Positions 1 through 11,355 of a stretch of 64,000 nucleotides of DNA are shown piece after piece; position 1 is the stretch's first letter, and each line of letters begins with the position of its first letter. The notes beneath the pieces were generated by a model that made no database searches, was not told the origin of the DNA, and saw only the letters and a program-made list of their open reading frames with translations. Source of the stretch: Phascolarctos cinereus (taxonomy: Eukaryota; Chordata; Mammalia; Diprotodontia; Phascolarctidae); NCBI RefSeq assembly GCF_002099425.1, contig NW_018344185.1:786001-850000 (forward strand), given 5' to 3'. The position numbers and the translations under genes are program-made.

Positions 1-1480
1 AAATCATGCAGTCCCTACTGTGGCTCTATAGGATTTTAATGATTCCTTCTTGGCTGCTTGAAGTATTTTCTCTTAGATCTTTGAGCTCTGGAATTAAGTT
101 ATAGTATTTCTGGGAGTTTAAATTTTGGACTCTCCTTTAGAAAATGATTGGTAGAGTCTTCTGATTTCTATTTTAACCTCTGACTCTAGAATATGGGGTC
201 AATTTTCCTTTATAATTTCTTAAAACATGATGCCTAGGCTCTTTCTTTGATCATGGTTTTCCAGAAGTCCCATAATTCTTAAATTACATCTTTTTGATCT
301 ATTTGGCAGGTCATTTGTTTTCCTGATGAGATATTTCACATTTTCTCTGGTTGATTTTTTAAATTTTTTTTGATGTAACATGGAGTAAATTACTTTGCAT
401 TTACCCAATTCTAATTTTAAAGAAATTATTTTATTCAATGAAATTTTGTATTTCTTTTTCTATTTGGTTAACTCTGTTTTTAATGTTTCATTTTCTTTAT
501 TAGGCTTGTACTTCTTTTACCAAACTGTTAAATGTCTTTTCATAATTTTCTTGCATCACCCTCATTTATGTTTCCAATTTTTCCTCTACCACTTAGTTGA
601 TTTTGAAAATCATTGTTAAGCTTTCCCAGGAATTATTGTTGTGTTGTATCCAATTAACATTTTTCTTTGAGGTTTTATTTATAACTATTTTGACATCATT
701 GTCTTCTGAATTTGTGTCTTGATATTTCCTGTCACATTGTAAATTTTTAAGGTCATGTTCCTTTTTTGTTGTTTGCTGATTTTTTTTTTCTTCACTAATT
801 CTTGACTTTGAACTTATGTTAAAGTTAATGTTAAAGTTGAGGTCTGTTCCTAGGAGGGAGGAAGGTCATACTATCTTAAGTTTCAGGCTTTTTCACATTG
901 ATATTTTCAGACCTACTTCTGGGGATTGAAAGTTTTCTGTGTATTCAAGCTGGTATGATCCATGGAGAGACATGGTCATTGTTCTCCTAGGCTGTGCTCT
1001 GATCTTTACTCAAGAAGAGCCCTTGATCCCTTATAACCAAAAGTGCTCTTTCCCCACCCTGGAACAGTTGGGTATAGGACCCTAAAATGGATATAGGCAA
1101 TGGAATGGTCAAATAGTGCCCAGTCCTACATATGGTGCTAACAAAGTAATCTCTTTCTGATCAGTTGTCAGATCCTCTCACCACCTTAGACGTCAAAGTT
1201 CCAGAAGCTACTACTGCTGTTACTGGTGCTGCCACCTCTGAGACCCATAGGTGTAGTTCCTAGAACATGTATTCTGGGTCAGTCACCACCTCAGTGTCAC
1301 ACATCTTTCTTTCCAAATAATCAAACGGTCTTGAGTTTGATAAATGTTTCACTCAGATTTCTTATTGTCTCTGCTGCTCTAAAAATTGATTTGAGATGAT
1401 ATTTTAAAGTTGTTTGGAGGGTAATGTTGGGAGAACTTCTCTGTAGTACTTCCTCTACTCCATCATCTAACATTTTAATG
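1..1480 (-). mobile_element. L1 LINE, 5'UTR and part of ORF1, antisense, cut by the window edge
   Basis: Read on the - strand, the segment 438-220 translates to ENVKYLIRKTNDLPNRS and then a LLENHDQRKSLGIM motif. This matches ENVKYLIGKTTDLENRS and the ESHDQKKSLAII motif of the HAL1 ORF1 at 20.7 kb. Further along (500-1480) the - strand runs back through ORF1 into an L1 5'UTR. Its far end (TACCCTCCAAACAACTT) parallels the 5' end of the L1 promoter at 22.1 kb. Many stops mark it as old. Its 3' part lies off the left edge. Confidence 0.75.
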
Positions 1481-1499
1481 GGGGAGGTAACAAGGAAAG

Positions 1500-1655
1500 A
1501 TACTGAAGAAGAAAAAAATAGAAAGAGAGAGGAGGAGGGGGAGAGAGAGAAAGAGACAGAGATAGAAACAGAGACAGATGAGACAGACAGAGGACAGAGA
1601 CAAACAGAGGTCAGAGACAGACAGAGAGACAGATAAAGACAGAGACAGAGAGAAT
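1500..1655. repeat. GA/GACA-rich simple repeat
   Basis: Purine-rich run of GAGA, GACAGA and AGAGACAG units next to the 5' end of the antisense L1. It is an imperfect microsatellite. Confidence 0.9.
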
Positions 1656-1697
1656 GAATGAGAATTAGACAAACTACTTAAATTAATGTTTATTTAA

Positions 1698-1944
1698 AAT
1701 TGGCATCTAAGGGGCACAGGAATAGTGCTAGAATTAGGAAGACCTGAATGTAAATATGTTCCCAGATATTTACTTCCTTTGTAATTCTGATCAAGTCACT
1801 TAATTTCTGATTGCTTCAGTTTCCACAAACATAAACAGAAATAACATCACATTTTTCCAGGGTTGTTGTAAAGACAAAATGGGATGAAATTTGTAAAATA
1901 TTTTACAAATCTTGAGTGCCATATAAGAGCTAGTTATCATTATT
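1698..1944 (+). mobile_element. CORE-SINE (MIR/THER1/MAR1 type)
   Basis: It shows the SINE body (CACTTAATTTCTGATTGCTTCAGTTTCC), then GGGTTGTTGTAAAGACAAAATGGGATGA and the tail GCTAGTTATCATTATT typical of mammalian CORE-SINEs. Its tail is the target site of the next L1, because the last 17 bp are duplicated at 2858-2874. Confidence 0.8.
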
Positions 1945-2857
1945 TTTAATAATATTTTACTTTTGTGTAATTACATGTAAAAACAAATTTTAACATTCAT
2001 TTTTTAAAGTTTTGAGTTTCAAATTCTATCCTATCCCCTCCCCTTCCATTTCCCTGAGATGGCAAGCAACCTGACATAGGTTATGCATGTGCAATCATTT
2101 AAAATATTTCAACATCGGTCATTTTGTGCAAGAAGACTCAAACAAGAAGAAAGGGAGGGAGGAATGAAGGAAGGAAAGAAGGAAAGGAGAAAGGAAGGAA
2201 GAAGAAAGGAAGGAAAGAAGAAAGGAAGGAAGGAAGGAAGGAAGGAAGGAAGGAAGGAAGGAAGGAAGGAAGGAAGGAAGAAGGAAGAAGGAAGGAAGGA
2301 AGGAAGGAAGGAAGGAAGGAAGGAAGGAAGGGAAAATAGTATGCTTATCTGTATTCAGACCTTCATTGAACTGTGTATCAGTTCTTCCCCTGTATGTAAA
2401 TAGCATTTTTATCATGAGATTGTCTTAGATTGTATTGCTCTCAATAGCTAAGTCTTTCACAATTCATTGTGCAATTTTGCTGTTGCTGTGTACAGTGTCC
2501 TCCTGGTTCTGCTTACTTCACTTTGTATCAGTTCATGTAAGTCTTTCCAGGTTCATCTGAAATCATCCTGCTTGTCATTTCATATAGCACAATAATATTC
2601 TATTACAATCATAAAGCACAAATTGTTCAGCCAATGCCCAATTGATGAGCATCCCCTCAATTTCCTATTCTTAGCCACCACAGAAAGAGCTGTTATAAAT
2701 ATTTTTGTACAAATAAATTCTTTTCCTTTTTTTTAATCTCTTTGAGATATAATCCTAGCAGTGGTATTCCTAAATCAAAAAATATATATATGCACTGTTC
2801 TATAGCTCTTTGTGTATTAGTTCCAAATTGCTCTCCAGATTGGTCGTATCAGTTCAC
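1945..2857 (-). mobile_element. L1 LINE 3' end, antisense, with target-site duplication
   Basis: The - strand sequence matches the ORF2 end and 3'UTR of marsupial L1 (compare 19600-20170 and 23180-23730 read forward): complement of ...CCCAATTGATGAGCATCCCC..., ...AATATTCTATTAC..., and the 3' tail region at 1980-2110. It is flanked by a perfect 17-bp duplication, AGCTAGTTATCATTATT, at 1928-1944 and 2858-2874. It is therefore a 5'-truncated L1 inserted in a CORE-SINE tail. A GGAA microsatellite has expanded inside it. Confidence 0.85.
2143..2332. repeat. (GGAA)n microsatellite
   Basis: About 190 bp of GGAA/GAAGGA tetranucleotides with a few AAGAAG interruptions, within the antisense L1 3' end. 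Confidence 0.97.
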
Positions 2858-2885
2858 AGCTAGTTATCATTATTAACTTTATTAG

Positions 2886-3060
2886 AATAACACATAGCAT
2901 GTAGAGCCTATATCAGATTGCTCACTGTCTTGGGAAGTGGGGAGGGAAGGGAAGGGGAGAAAATTTAAAACTCAAAAGCTTATGGAAGTGAATTTTGAAA
3001 AGTATAAATAAATAAATAAACAAATACATGAATGAATAACACATAATTACAATAATATAA
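2886..3060 (+). mobile_element. L1 LINE 3' tail fragment
   Basis: It reads TATATCAGATTGCTCACTGTCTTGGGAAG, then GGGGAGAAAATTTAAAACTC and an A-rich (AAAT)n tail. This is the standard ending of marsupial L1 3'UTRs, in sense. Confidence 0.65.
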
Positions 3061-3230
3061 TATATTTAAAGTTATCAAGATCCTTTCTTATGAGAATCTT
3101 GTGAAGTATTCACAGTAAACATATTTATCTACACTTTACAGATGAAGAAACAGAGAGTAATGTATCCATAGAAACACAAGAGGCAGAACCATTAATTGAA
3201 TTTATCTTCTGTTTCCAAAATCAGGGCTTT
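3060..3230 (-). mobile_element. CORE-SINE/MIR relic
   Basis: It contains CTACACTTTACAGATGAAGAAACAGAGAG followed by degenerate CACAAGAGGCAGAACC. This resembles a MIR-type element read on the reverse strand (CATTTTACAGATGAGGAAACTGAGGC). It is very diverged. Confidence 0.55.
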
Positions 3231-6147
3231 CCAAAACTACAATAACTTTTTCAACATATATCACTCGAAAATGGTACATGAGCATACATATGTGAATATG
3301 CATGTGATTTAAGGAAGCAGCTAAACATATTAGGTGACAATAGAATGAAGAATTTCTGGATAGGTCATGGTATATGAATATCATGGAAAATTGTTGTTTC
3401 CTAATGATTAATATTTAGAATTCAGGGAAACATGGAGACTCATGAAGACAATCATGTAGAACATAGTATACAAGGTGAGGGGAAAATGTGCACACATTGA
3501 CACACACATATATAAAGCCAATAATAATGTAAATGAAAACAAGATTGAGAAGCAATAGAATTCTGAAGCATCTGCTATTTTTTTCCCTGCTCATTTTAAA
3601 TATTGTCTGTATTCATTTTCAGTAAAGTGAAAGGGGATTATGGAGGTAGAATGTGATGTGTACTGTTAAGCACAGGAAATGTATGAGTCAGTTTTTTCTT
3701 TGTTGTAAGGCAGATAGTTAAGGGGAAATACCTGTGTTGTCAGAAAAGAAGAGATCAATAAAACTGAAATGTGCAACTAAAAGAAACAAACTGACAGCGA
3801 TGTGTAAGAACCAAAATTGTATCCTTATGTAAGAGCCAAGCCTCAGGTACATTTTGAGAATGTAGTCCTAAATATACTCAGTTCTGTTTAAATGGATCTA
3901 TAGAACATTCAGGGATTTTCCCTACACCCACAGATCCTCAATAATAATCAACTGAAGTCTCCATATTTCCCAACCTTGTTTCAGTTATTTAAAAAATATT
4001 CTGTTAATTGATAAGGAATAGCTTTGTCAAAATAAAATTCCATAAGTCAGTTTTCCCTCTGCATGTAGCATGTGGAAAAGGATGAGTGCACAGATGAAAT
4101 GGAACTATTTGCCATATGGTTTGGAACTGACAGTGATGATCATAGACATACTTAACAAATACTATTCCCAATATGACTGTTTGAGATTATAAACTCTGAC
4201 AGCAGAGACCTGAGCACGAGAAACCCCCAGAAGTCCATAATACCTATGATTCATTGTTTAAATGTCAAAGGTATTCAGTATGTGTATGCTTTTAGGGAAC
4301 AATATAAGATAACTTGTGATGTAAAAATGTGGTTTATTATTTGCCATTGAGTAATTATAGGAGATGTTTAGATATGAAAAATTCATAGGTGAAGTCATTA
4401 CTCAAAGGTAAATAAAAGTACGTCTAGAAATATCTATTAAAATGAATTATATGAAGTGATCAGTAAACAAAAAAATGAAAAAAATTACTTGGGTACAATA
4501 TGTGAAAAATTAAAACAAATTGAAAATGAGATTAAGTATAGGAAAAAAAGTGAAAACATTAGCAGAACATCCTTGAAATCCTGATGACAGAATGAGATTC
4601 CTATCTCATATATATACTACTATTTCTGGGATTTAATTTTGACCATATATGTCTCATCTTAATGATAAGGAATTTTAGACTTCATCTAGTCCAATAATTT
4701 TTGGGAGGTTGAACCATATTTATAACTAGACATAGGAAGCTTTAGTGATGTATATTGAGATTAGATTGTATGTAGATAATATCATAGCCTTATAAAGAAA
4801 TAGGGACTTTAACTCTTATGCCTTTGTTTTAATGACATAGAAAGATAATATACTATGTTTTTTCCCTAAATTTGAGAAATTACTTTATGAATGAATAAGT
4901 TCAGTTCATTTTTCTTCAGAACATTGTGTAATATTAGTATATTTGGCTGAAATGACATATTTGTTTTATTTATCTACTTAAAATTAGTTCATTCTAATTC
5001 AATCAAAAATAGATCTTTTTAAAATAGTCTTTGCTGTAAGAACACTTTGTGCCCATATTTTTCATCCTTGGGGAATAAGAAAGGCTATGGCAATGACTAT
5101 TCTAAAATTACTTTAATTTGGCATTTTTCTATTTAAAAGAGTCAAAGTGATAAGAAAAATGGGACAGTTTATAGTAGCTTCAAGAGCTACTAAGTTGAAT
5201 ATACCCCCTAATAAGGAGAGGATATTGTTGTCAAGAAAGATAAAGCCCTTACCTGGGAAGTTATTTATTATACCATCTTGATTTTTGTAGCTTTCATTCA
5301 ATATACAAGTGACATTCATCATTTTTTATTAGCATAGTTGATAGATATAAATGAGAATTCCATGTGCATCAGAAATCAAGTCTTTATTCCCCTTATTTGG
5401 TCTCACTGATAAGGTGCTACTGGATCAGGGCAGTTCTTTATTTTCATAAGCAAGATGCTTCTTAACCAAGATGAAAGGTGCATCAGTTTCATAAAACATT
5501 TAAAAAGATGGCAAAATAGTTCTCCTGTGATATGCAGCATTATACAATTGCTGAAATCGTGGATCTTAATGGGAGATTTTCAGTAGTTTATATTATGATT
5601 TATTGCATCATATCAAATGATAGAGTGAAATCCTAGTGAGATTCAGTATAGCCAGTGTTCATTCCAAAATCATTAAGTCTGAATTACTACTGATATTCAA
5701 AGGAAACAATGATTAGAATGAAACTGATGATGTTACAATCAGAACATAGAAACTATTTTATATCTGACCATACTAGTCAAATCAGTATATGGACTAGGGA
5801 TAGAAGGAGGAAAGACAGAACTACAAATCAAAAGGAATAAATATTTATCCAGAAAAATATGTAATGTGTTAATGTCTTTGAAAAAAAATTGATAAGAGTG
5901 AAAATGAAGTAATATTGGAAACTTTAAAAAATATACAATTTAAGATTGAGACCACTGGTTTACATAACAAGGTTTTAGTGTGTTCAGAAAACAATGACAG
6001 AACTGTAAATTAAAACAAAAATCTGTTACTATGTACAGAGACATAATAATGTCCCTGTACATGCTTTTATGCCTCAATTATTGTTTCCCATGAGAGTTCA
6101 CATTTTCTTAATTACTAATGCAATATAATCATTGTCTATAAAAATAG

Positions 6148-6189
6148 CAAAATACCAATTTTATGATACCAAAATACCAATTTTATGAT
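6148..6189. repeat. short tandem duplication, period 22
   Basis: Two exact copies of CAAAATACCAATTTTATGAT begin at 6148 and 6170 in otherwise unique intron. Confidence 0.9.
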
Positions 6190-6384
6190 TTTGTTATGCT
6201 AATCTAATAACAAGAATGACATTTCCACATGTCTCAAATGTCATAAAATTATGTCCTTAGATTATTAAAATATGTGGATTCCAAGAAATACATAATATTG
6301 TGTGTGGTTTTTTTCTCAAATTCATGGAACGTATAAGTCCCACAGTGCAATGAGTTCTTATCATTTTTATGAGGTAATGAATCC

Positions 6385-6690
6385 GCAAATATTTGGTAAA
6401 TGTTTGTTATGAACCAAACACTATATAAATTACAGAGGATAAAAGGAATAAAATTAGTTCCTGTCCTCCAGGAGTTTATATTTTACTGGCTGATTCATGT
6501 TCACAGATAAGTGAATATAGGATATAAAAGAAAGTTATTTGCTTTGAAAGCTACTAAATACTAGGAGAATCAGTCTTTTAATGAGATGGCATTTGAACTT
6601 AGATTTGAAAAAAACTGGGGATTCCAAGAGGCAGAAATAAGCATGCCACATGGAAATATTTTATGCAAAGCTAAAGAAATAGGAGAGAGG
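6385..6690 (-). mobile_element. L2 LINE 3' end, antisense
   Basis: It carries diverged forms of the reverse L2 3' end: ATATTTGGTAAATGTTTGTTATGAACC, GTTCCTGTCCTCCAGGAGTTTATA, and AGATTTGAAAAAAACTGGGGATTCC for the 'tgaagga..ccaggg' part. The ORF-like reading on the other strand (6570-6920) is a chance frame. Confidence 0.65.
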
Positions 6691-7134
6691 ATGGCATGAA
6701 TAAGGAGAAACAAGTAGACCTCTTTATCTTGAATGTGGAATATATAAGGAATTGGAGTATAGAATATGATTTTTTCTGATGCTTTAATAGAAATGTTGGT
6801 CCAAAGCAACTTAAAAACATTGATACAGTAACTTGAAGACTTGCATGCTTTAAAAGAGATGCTTCTCTCATATGATTGTATTGTTATAAAGTTGGGAATG
6901 GTCCAAAGTATTGTCTGCATAGATTTCCTTGTCTCCAGAAATATACCACAATCATATTATATTGACTGAAGCTTCTGGGGCAGTTCCTTAATTTGATTAC
7001 CAAAACTGCTGATAAATGCATACCTCTCCTACCTTTACCTTGGCCTTTCCTTTTGTCTTCAGTGACTATTACATTATTTTCTTTTGCCTTGTCTTTCACT
7101 TTCTTGGGCTTATGTGTAACTGTTTCCTAAGGGA

Positions 7135-7375
7135 CAGTTTGCTGGGCTTGAAGGAAAGGACAACTGGGTTCAAAACCTGTATATTTTACATTTGTGATCT
7201 ATGTTACTGTGGAAAAGCTACTTGCTCAATTGAAACCTCAGTTTCCTTATCTGTAAGGTAAAAATTATACCTGTACTATTGAACTATCAGGATTAATGTG
7301 ACATTCAAATAAAATAACATATATTAAGTGTTTTATAACCTTTTAGGTGCTATGTAAATGTGAGCTATTAATGAC
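7135..7375 (+). mobile_element. CORE-SINE
   Basis: It contains GAAACCTCAGTTTCCTTATCTGTAAGGT, a following AT-rich CORE region, and the tail GGTGCTATGTAAATGTGAGCTATTA. Confidence 0.75.
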
Positions 7376-7585
7376 GACAATGATGGTGATTGTGATGGAT
7401 TGGTTTTCACTGTATTTTTTATCAATCTGCCTTCATTTCCTATATTTATAACTCATGATTCCACCCTCCTACCTCCTGTAGACCATCTTCTGCTGAGAAA
7501 TTGTATACATTTAATCTGTTACTCTCAGAATACAAGTTGTATGACATGCCCGGTGTTTTCATTGGACAAAAGTACCATATTTCAA

Positions 7586-7588
7586 GTA

Positions 7589-7621
<33 letters not shown>

Positions 7622-7665
7622 ACATATATATGCATATATGTATATATATACATATATTTAATAAA
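7586..7665. repeat. (TATG)n/(TA)n microsatellite
   Basis: TATATATGTATGTATGTATG repeats followed by alternating ATATATGCATATATGTATAT. Confidence 0.95.
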
Positions 7666-7942
7666 TCATTTGAACTTCTGGATAAGATTGATGCATGGAA
7701 AGGAGGCAGATAATTTAGCTTCCATACACCTACTCAAGAAATACCCTGAAGTTGACATATAAGGGAATAATTATAATAAATCAAATAAAACTTGTGGTAG
7801 GTGATTTCTTCTACCACAGAACTTCACAAAAGTCTTCTAAAAGCCTGCAGGCAATCAGAAAATTCCAATCAAACTACCACTTCCAGAAATTCCAGCACCA
7901 GCACAGGATATGCTTCCAATTCAACCAGAGATGAGACCCTTA

Positions 7943-8741
7943 TGTTGCAGGCTGAGAGGTTGCGACCCCTCAAAGACTGGAGTAAAGGAAGGGGTCGTCT
8001 GGAATGAATTCACAGACTTAAGCATTCTTTAAGTCAAGTTGGCAAAAAGTTTATTGTTATGCTTTTCAGCAGGCAAGGATTCTTAAGGAATTTGCGACCT
8101 TAGAGGGGTACAGTTAAAGTTTATATAGGATAAAATATAATAAAATGTGTCAAATATGCTAACTAGGTGATTCAGGGTAGGATCAGGGAGTGATTAAGGA
8201 GTGATCGGTTCTTAAAAAAACATGCACTTCTTGTACCTACTGTGCAGGCGTTTTACCCAGAGTTCACTAGGAAAAGCCCACAATGGGGGCCAGATGGAGG
8301 TGTAGTTTTAGGCCTGCTACGTCACTAAGTTAACTAGAGTTCAGGGGTAACTGAGAGTTGTCCAGTCTGCCAGCAGGCAATGCCTTGTTTGACAAAATAG
8401 ATGTAGGGAGTATACATATGTCTTAGGTCTAGAATACAGATAATGGGGAGTCCAGGATATAAATAATGAGGTAGGGCAGTAGTATGGGTAGTCCAGTGGG
8501 TAATATATCTTCATGACCCAGTGCAAAGCCAGTTCAAACTAATAATTCCTTGAGGTGCTGTTTGTAACTGCACCAAGGAGAGAGATAAGGGTCTTGCTGG
8601 GGCTCACTCCTGAGTAACTGCTAGGCATAGCATCCTTGAGCAGGGGAGAAACTGCCAGAGATAATGTTTCTGAGACTAGGGAGATCTTGGGGTCCAAGTA
8701 CAAGCACAAGCACCCAAACACAAGCACCCAAGCACCCATCA
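7943..8741 (-). mobile_element. Solo LTR of an endogenous retrovirus (ERV1-like), antisense
   Basis: A 799-bp block bounded on the - strand by TGATGGGTGC... and ...GCCTGCAACA (TG...CA ends). It is flanked by a perfect 4-bp duplication CTTA at 7939-7942 and 8742-8745. On the - strand it has a TATAAA-type promoter near 8120 and a polyadenylation signal AATAAA near 8050, giving a U3-R-U5 order. No internal retroviral sequence is attached, so it is the single LTR left by recombination. A 4-bp duplication fits ERV1/gamma-type elements (inference). Age looks moderate: the ends and signals are still clear. Confidence 0.8.
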
Positions 8742-8799
8742 CTTATACTCAGTAAAGTAACGGTTCAAGTAATATAATAATCATCATAATAATTGTTGT

Positions 8800-8830
8800 A
8801 TATATATGTGTGTGTGTGTGTGTGTGCGTG
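8800..8830. repeat. (TG)n microsatellite
   Basis: Short TGTGTG run that leads into the hexamer repeat. Confidence 0.9.
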
Positions 8831-8838
8831 CATATGAT

Positions 8839-8928
8839 ATAGAGATAGAGATAGAGATAGAGATAGAGATAGAGATAGAGATAGAGATAGAGATAGAGAT
8901 AGAGATAGAGATAGAGATAGAGATAGAA
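8839..8928. repeat. (ATAGAG)n hexanucleotide repeat
   Basis: Fourteen perfect ATAGAG units (8839-8922), then one ATAGAA. It is uninterrupted and so probably still length-variable. Confidence 0.97.
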
Positions 8929-9062
8929 AATTCTTTAAGGATTGCCCAGTGCTTTACAAATAGCTTATTTTATTTTTACATCAACCCAGAGAGGTGGGTG
9001 CTTTTATTACTTCATTTTTACAAATGAGGAAACTGAAATTGTAGAAATTCATCAAACACAAT
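8929..9062 (-). mobile_element. CORE-SINE/MIR, antisense
   Basis: It shows GCCCAGTGCTTTACAAATAGC, ACATCAACCCAGAGAGGTGGGTGC, and CATTTTTACAAATGAGGAAACTGAAAT, the reverse of the MIR CORE region. Confidence 0.75.
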
Positions 9063-9233
9063 CGGGAATCAAGTGTGGAATGGGATAAGGGGTAAAGAAG
9101 GAAGATAATGCCAATAAGGGAATGGTTACAAGAAAAACAAACTTCCTGATACTAAAACAGAGGATTTAAAGGGGAGAAAAAGAAAAACAAAATACTGGAA
9201 TCTAAAGCTGTGCATTAGATTGTGTTTTAGACA

Positions 9234-9395
9234 AGGGGAATGACTGAATAAGTTGGGGGTTATATAAATTTATTGAAATATTGTGCTATAAGAATTGGTG
9301 AGATGACTTCAGTGATTCATTGATAGTATGAACTGGTGTAGAGTAAAGCTAATAGAGATCAATTTATACAAGACAGAAACACTGAAAAGAAAAAA
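9234..9395 (+). mobile_element. L1 LINE fragment (ORF2 end/3'UTR)
   Basis: It contains GGGAATGACTGAATAAGTTG and ATTGTGCTATAAGAATTGGTGAGATGACTTCAG, diverged forms of the L1 segment seen at 23255-23330. Confidence 0.5.
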
Positions 9396-9409
9396 ACTTA
9401 AAAAAAGAC

Positions 9410-9795
9410 AAGAATCCCAATTACCTCCCTCTTGCCTTAATTCTCTACAAGCTCTATTTTTTTTTTCTGATATTGCTAAACTGGGAAACTTTGATCTGGT
9501 ACAATCCTCTCCTTACTTTTGAATTCCTCCTAGGGACCATCATTTGTGGAAGGAGATAAATGCTTTATTTTTCTATCGTATTGACTTAGTGGACTCCACT
9601 CATTTCTCTTGCATGCCATATTTCCCCTGTGTTGATACATTTCCCTCCTCACCTTTTCTAGTATGCCTAGATATACTATCTTTTCCCCATTAGGAACTCC
9701 TTGATAAAAGGGTTTTCTTTCTTGTTTCTATTTGTGTTCCAAGGGCTTAGCACAATTCCTGGCATATAGTAAGGACTTAATAAATGCTTTATCTT
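9410..9795 (+). mobile_element. L2 LINE 3' end
   Basis: Pyrimidine-rich L2 body ending with GGGCTTAGCACAATTCCTGGCATATAGTAAGGACTTAATAAATGC, the hallmark L2 3' terminus. Confidence 0.8.
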
Positions 9796-9998
9796 TTTTT
9801 TTTAATTAATCAATCACATATCCAAAAGATCTATGATATAGCATATCATAGATACCTCCTCACAGAGAGACTATAAATAGCCACAAGGTAGAGAGAGATG
9901 AAATTTTTGTTATGGTCATTTATAGATTCATTTTGCTTGTTATAAGGCTTTATATGTTTCACTTATTTATTATAATTACTTTTTTCTTTACTTCTCTT

Positions 9999-10030
9999 AG
10001 TTTCTATTAAGTTTCTATTAGTTTCTATTA
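9999..10030. repeat. triple AGTTTCTATTA repeat
   Basis: Three tandem 11-bp copies (the first with one extra A) in unique intron. Confidence 0.8.
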
Positions 10031-10492
10031 ATAGTAGCGTTAGCAGTGCCAAAAAAGAGGGACCTCCTACTCTCATATGTACAGAAGAGAATAATAGGAA
10101 GTTCAGAGGGAGATGCATGAAAGTAGAATATTTTTAAAAGTAATTTGTAGAATTTATTATTTATTGTAAAAAATAACAAAAATACAGTCTGAAACGGAAG
10201 ATTTCTTGCCTCATAAGAACTCCATTAGCTCTTAGTACATTTATTGATTTCATGAAACAAATCTCTATTATAGAGTACTATACTCTATATTTAATAATCC
10301 ACAAATACTGTGAACTTCATATTTTAGGTTTTGTTCAAATATCCATACAAATTCATACACATTGTCTGTAATCAATTAATATATGCATGTAGAAAAGGCA
10401 TATGTGTGTACATGTGTATATAAATGGTAGGCATAGAAGGTATATGTGTATATGTATTATATATATAGATATAGATATATAGATATGCATAT

Positions 10493-11053
10493 TGTTAGAG
10501 TTAGAAGGGCTTAAGTTTCCACAGGTAGAATAATGCAGAGATTTAAAGAACAACAGCTCCAGGAAGTAGTATACTGTAGGTGGGCTCGGGCTTAGCCAAT
10601 AAAAAGGTAAGTTGATGGTTCCATAAAGACCCCAAAATCAAGATAAGGGTCAAGCCAGCTCAGACCAGTTAAGGTCAACCTGAGGACACCTGAAAAATGT
10701 TAGTGCGCTGCTTAATGAACTTCATTACTATTATCTGACACACAACGCATAAAATTAGAGCCTCATTAACAAGGCATGGGACGTATGACCAAGGGAGGGG
10801 GAACATACTTGAGCATATCAAGGGGAAACATGTAAGGAAAGGTGTAACCTGGGAAGGGATGGACCAATCCAGGCCTGGGAGGTTTTGTGCCGAATTCAAC
10901 TGCATAAAAGCACACTTGCCCTTGCACTCAGGGCCACCCCCTCCTGAAGAGGGTTGGAGCCCGCTTCTGGCCAGAAACGTCTAAATCCTCCGGACTTTCT
11001 CTGTAATAAATTTTCTTGATACTAAATTTTTGGTGTCAAGCCTTTTTCTAACA
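10493..11053 (+). mobile_element. Solo LTR of an endogenous retrovirus, sense
   Basis: A 561-bp block with inverted termini TGTTAGA...TCTAACA and a 4-bp flanking duplication ATAT (10489-10492 and 11054-11057). The duplication lies in AT-rich sequence, so its length is slightly uncertain. Inside are ACCAATCC (CAAT-like, ~10862), a TATA-like box GCATAAAAG (~10902) and the polyadenylation signal AATAAA (11005-11010). It therefore reads U3-R-U5 on the + strand, the same strand as DPP10. No internal retroviral genes flank it. The ends are well kept, which suggests a fairly young to moderate age. Confidence 0.85.
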
Positions 11054-11273
11054 ATATGTATAGTCTAAGTTCATACACATAGGTTAGATCGATAGATAGG
11101 TAGATAGTCTAAGTTTAAGACTACTCCTCCCATGGATGCTTTGTGTATTTGTGGGAAGGAGTGAGTCAGGTTCTTAGAAGATTTCAAATTAACTGCCTTT
11201 ACTATGTTATCTGAGAGTGGCAGTAGCTGCCCTCTGGGGGACCAAAATAGTTGGGAAATGCTACTATTATGTT

Positions 11274-11355
11274 TTCTCCTTTTTCTCCTCTTTCTTTATC
11301 TTCTTCTTCTTCTTCATTCTCTTCCTCTCCTCCTCCTTCATTATTTCTTTTTTCA
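11274..11355. repeat. CTT/CCT-rich pyrimidine tract
   Basis: About 80 bp almost entirely C and T, including (CTT)n and (CTC)n runs. The overlapping Ser/Phe-rich open frames here are by-products of it. Confidence 0.9.

Noticed and set aside
8806-9027. Open frame with repeating Ile-Glu
   Set aside because: Product of the ATAGAG hexamer.
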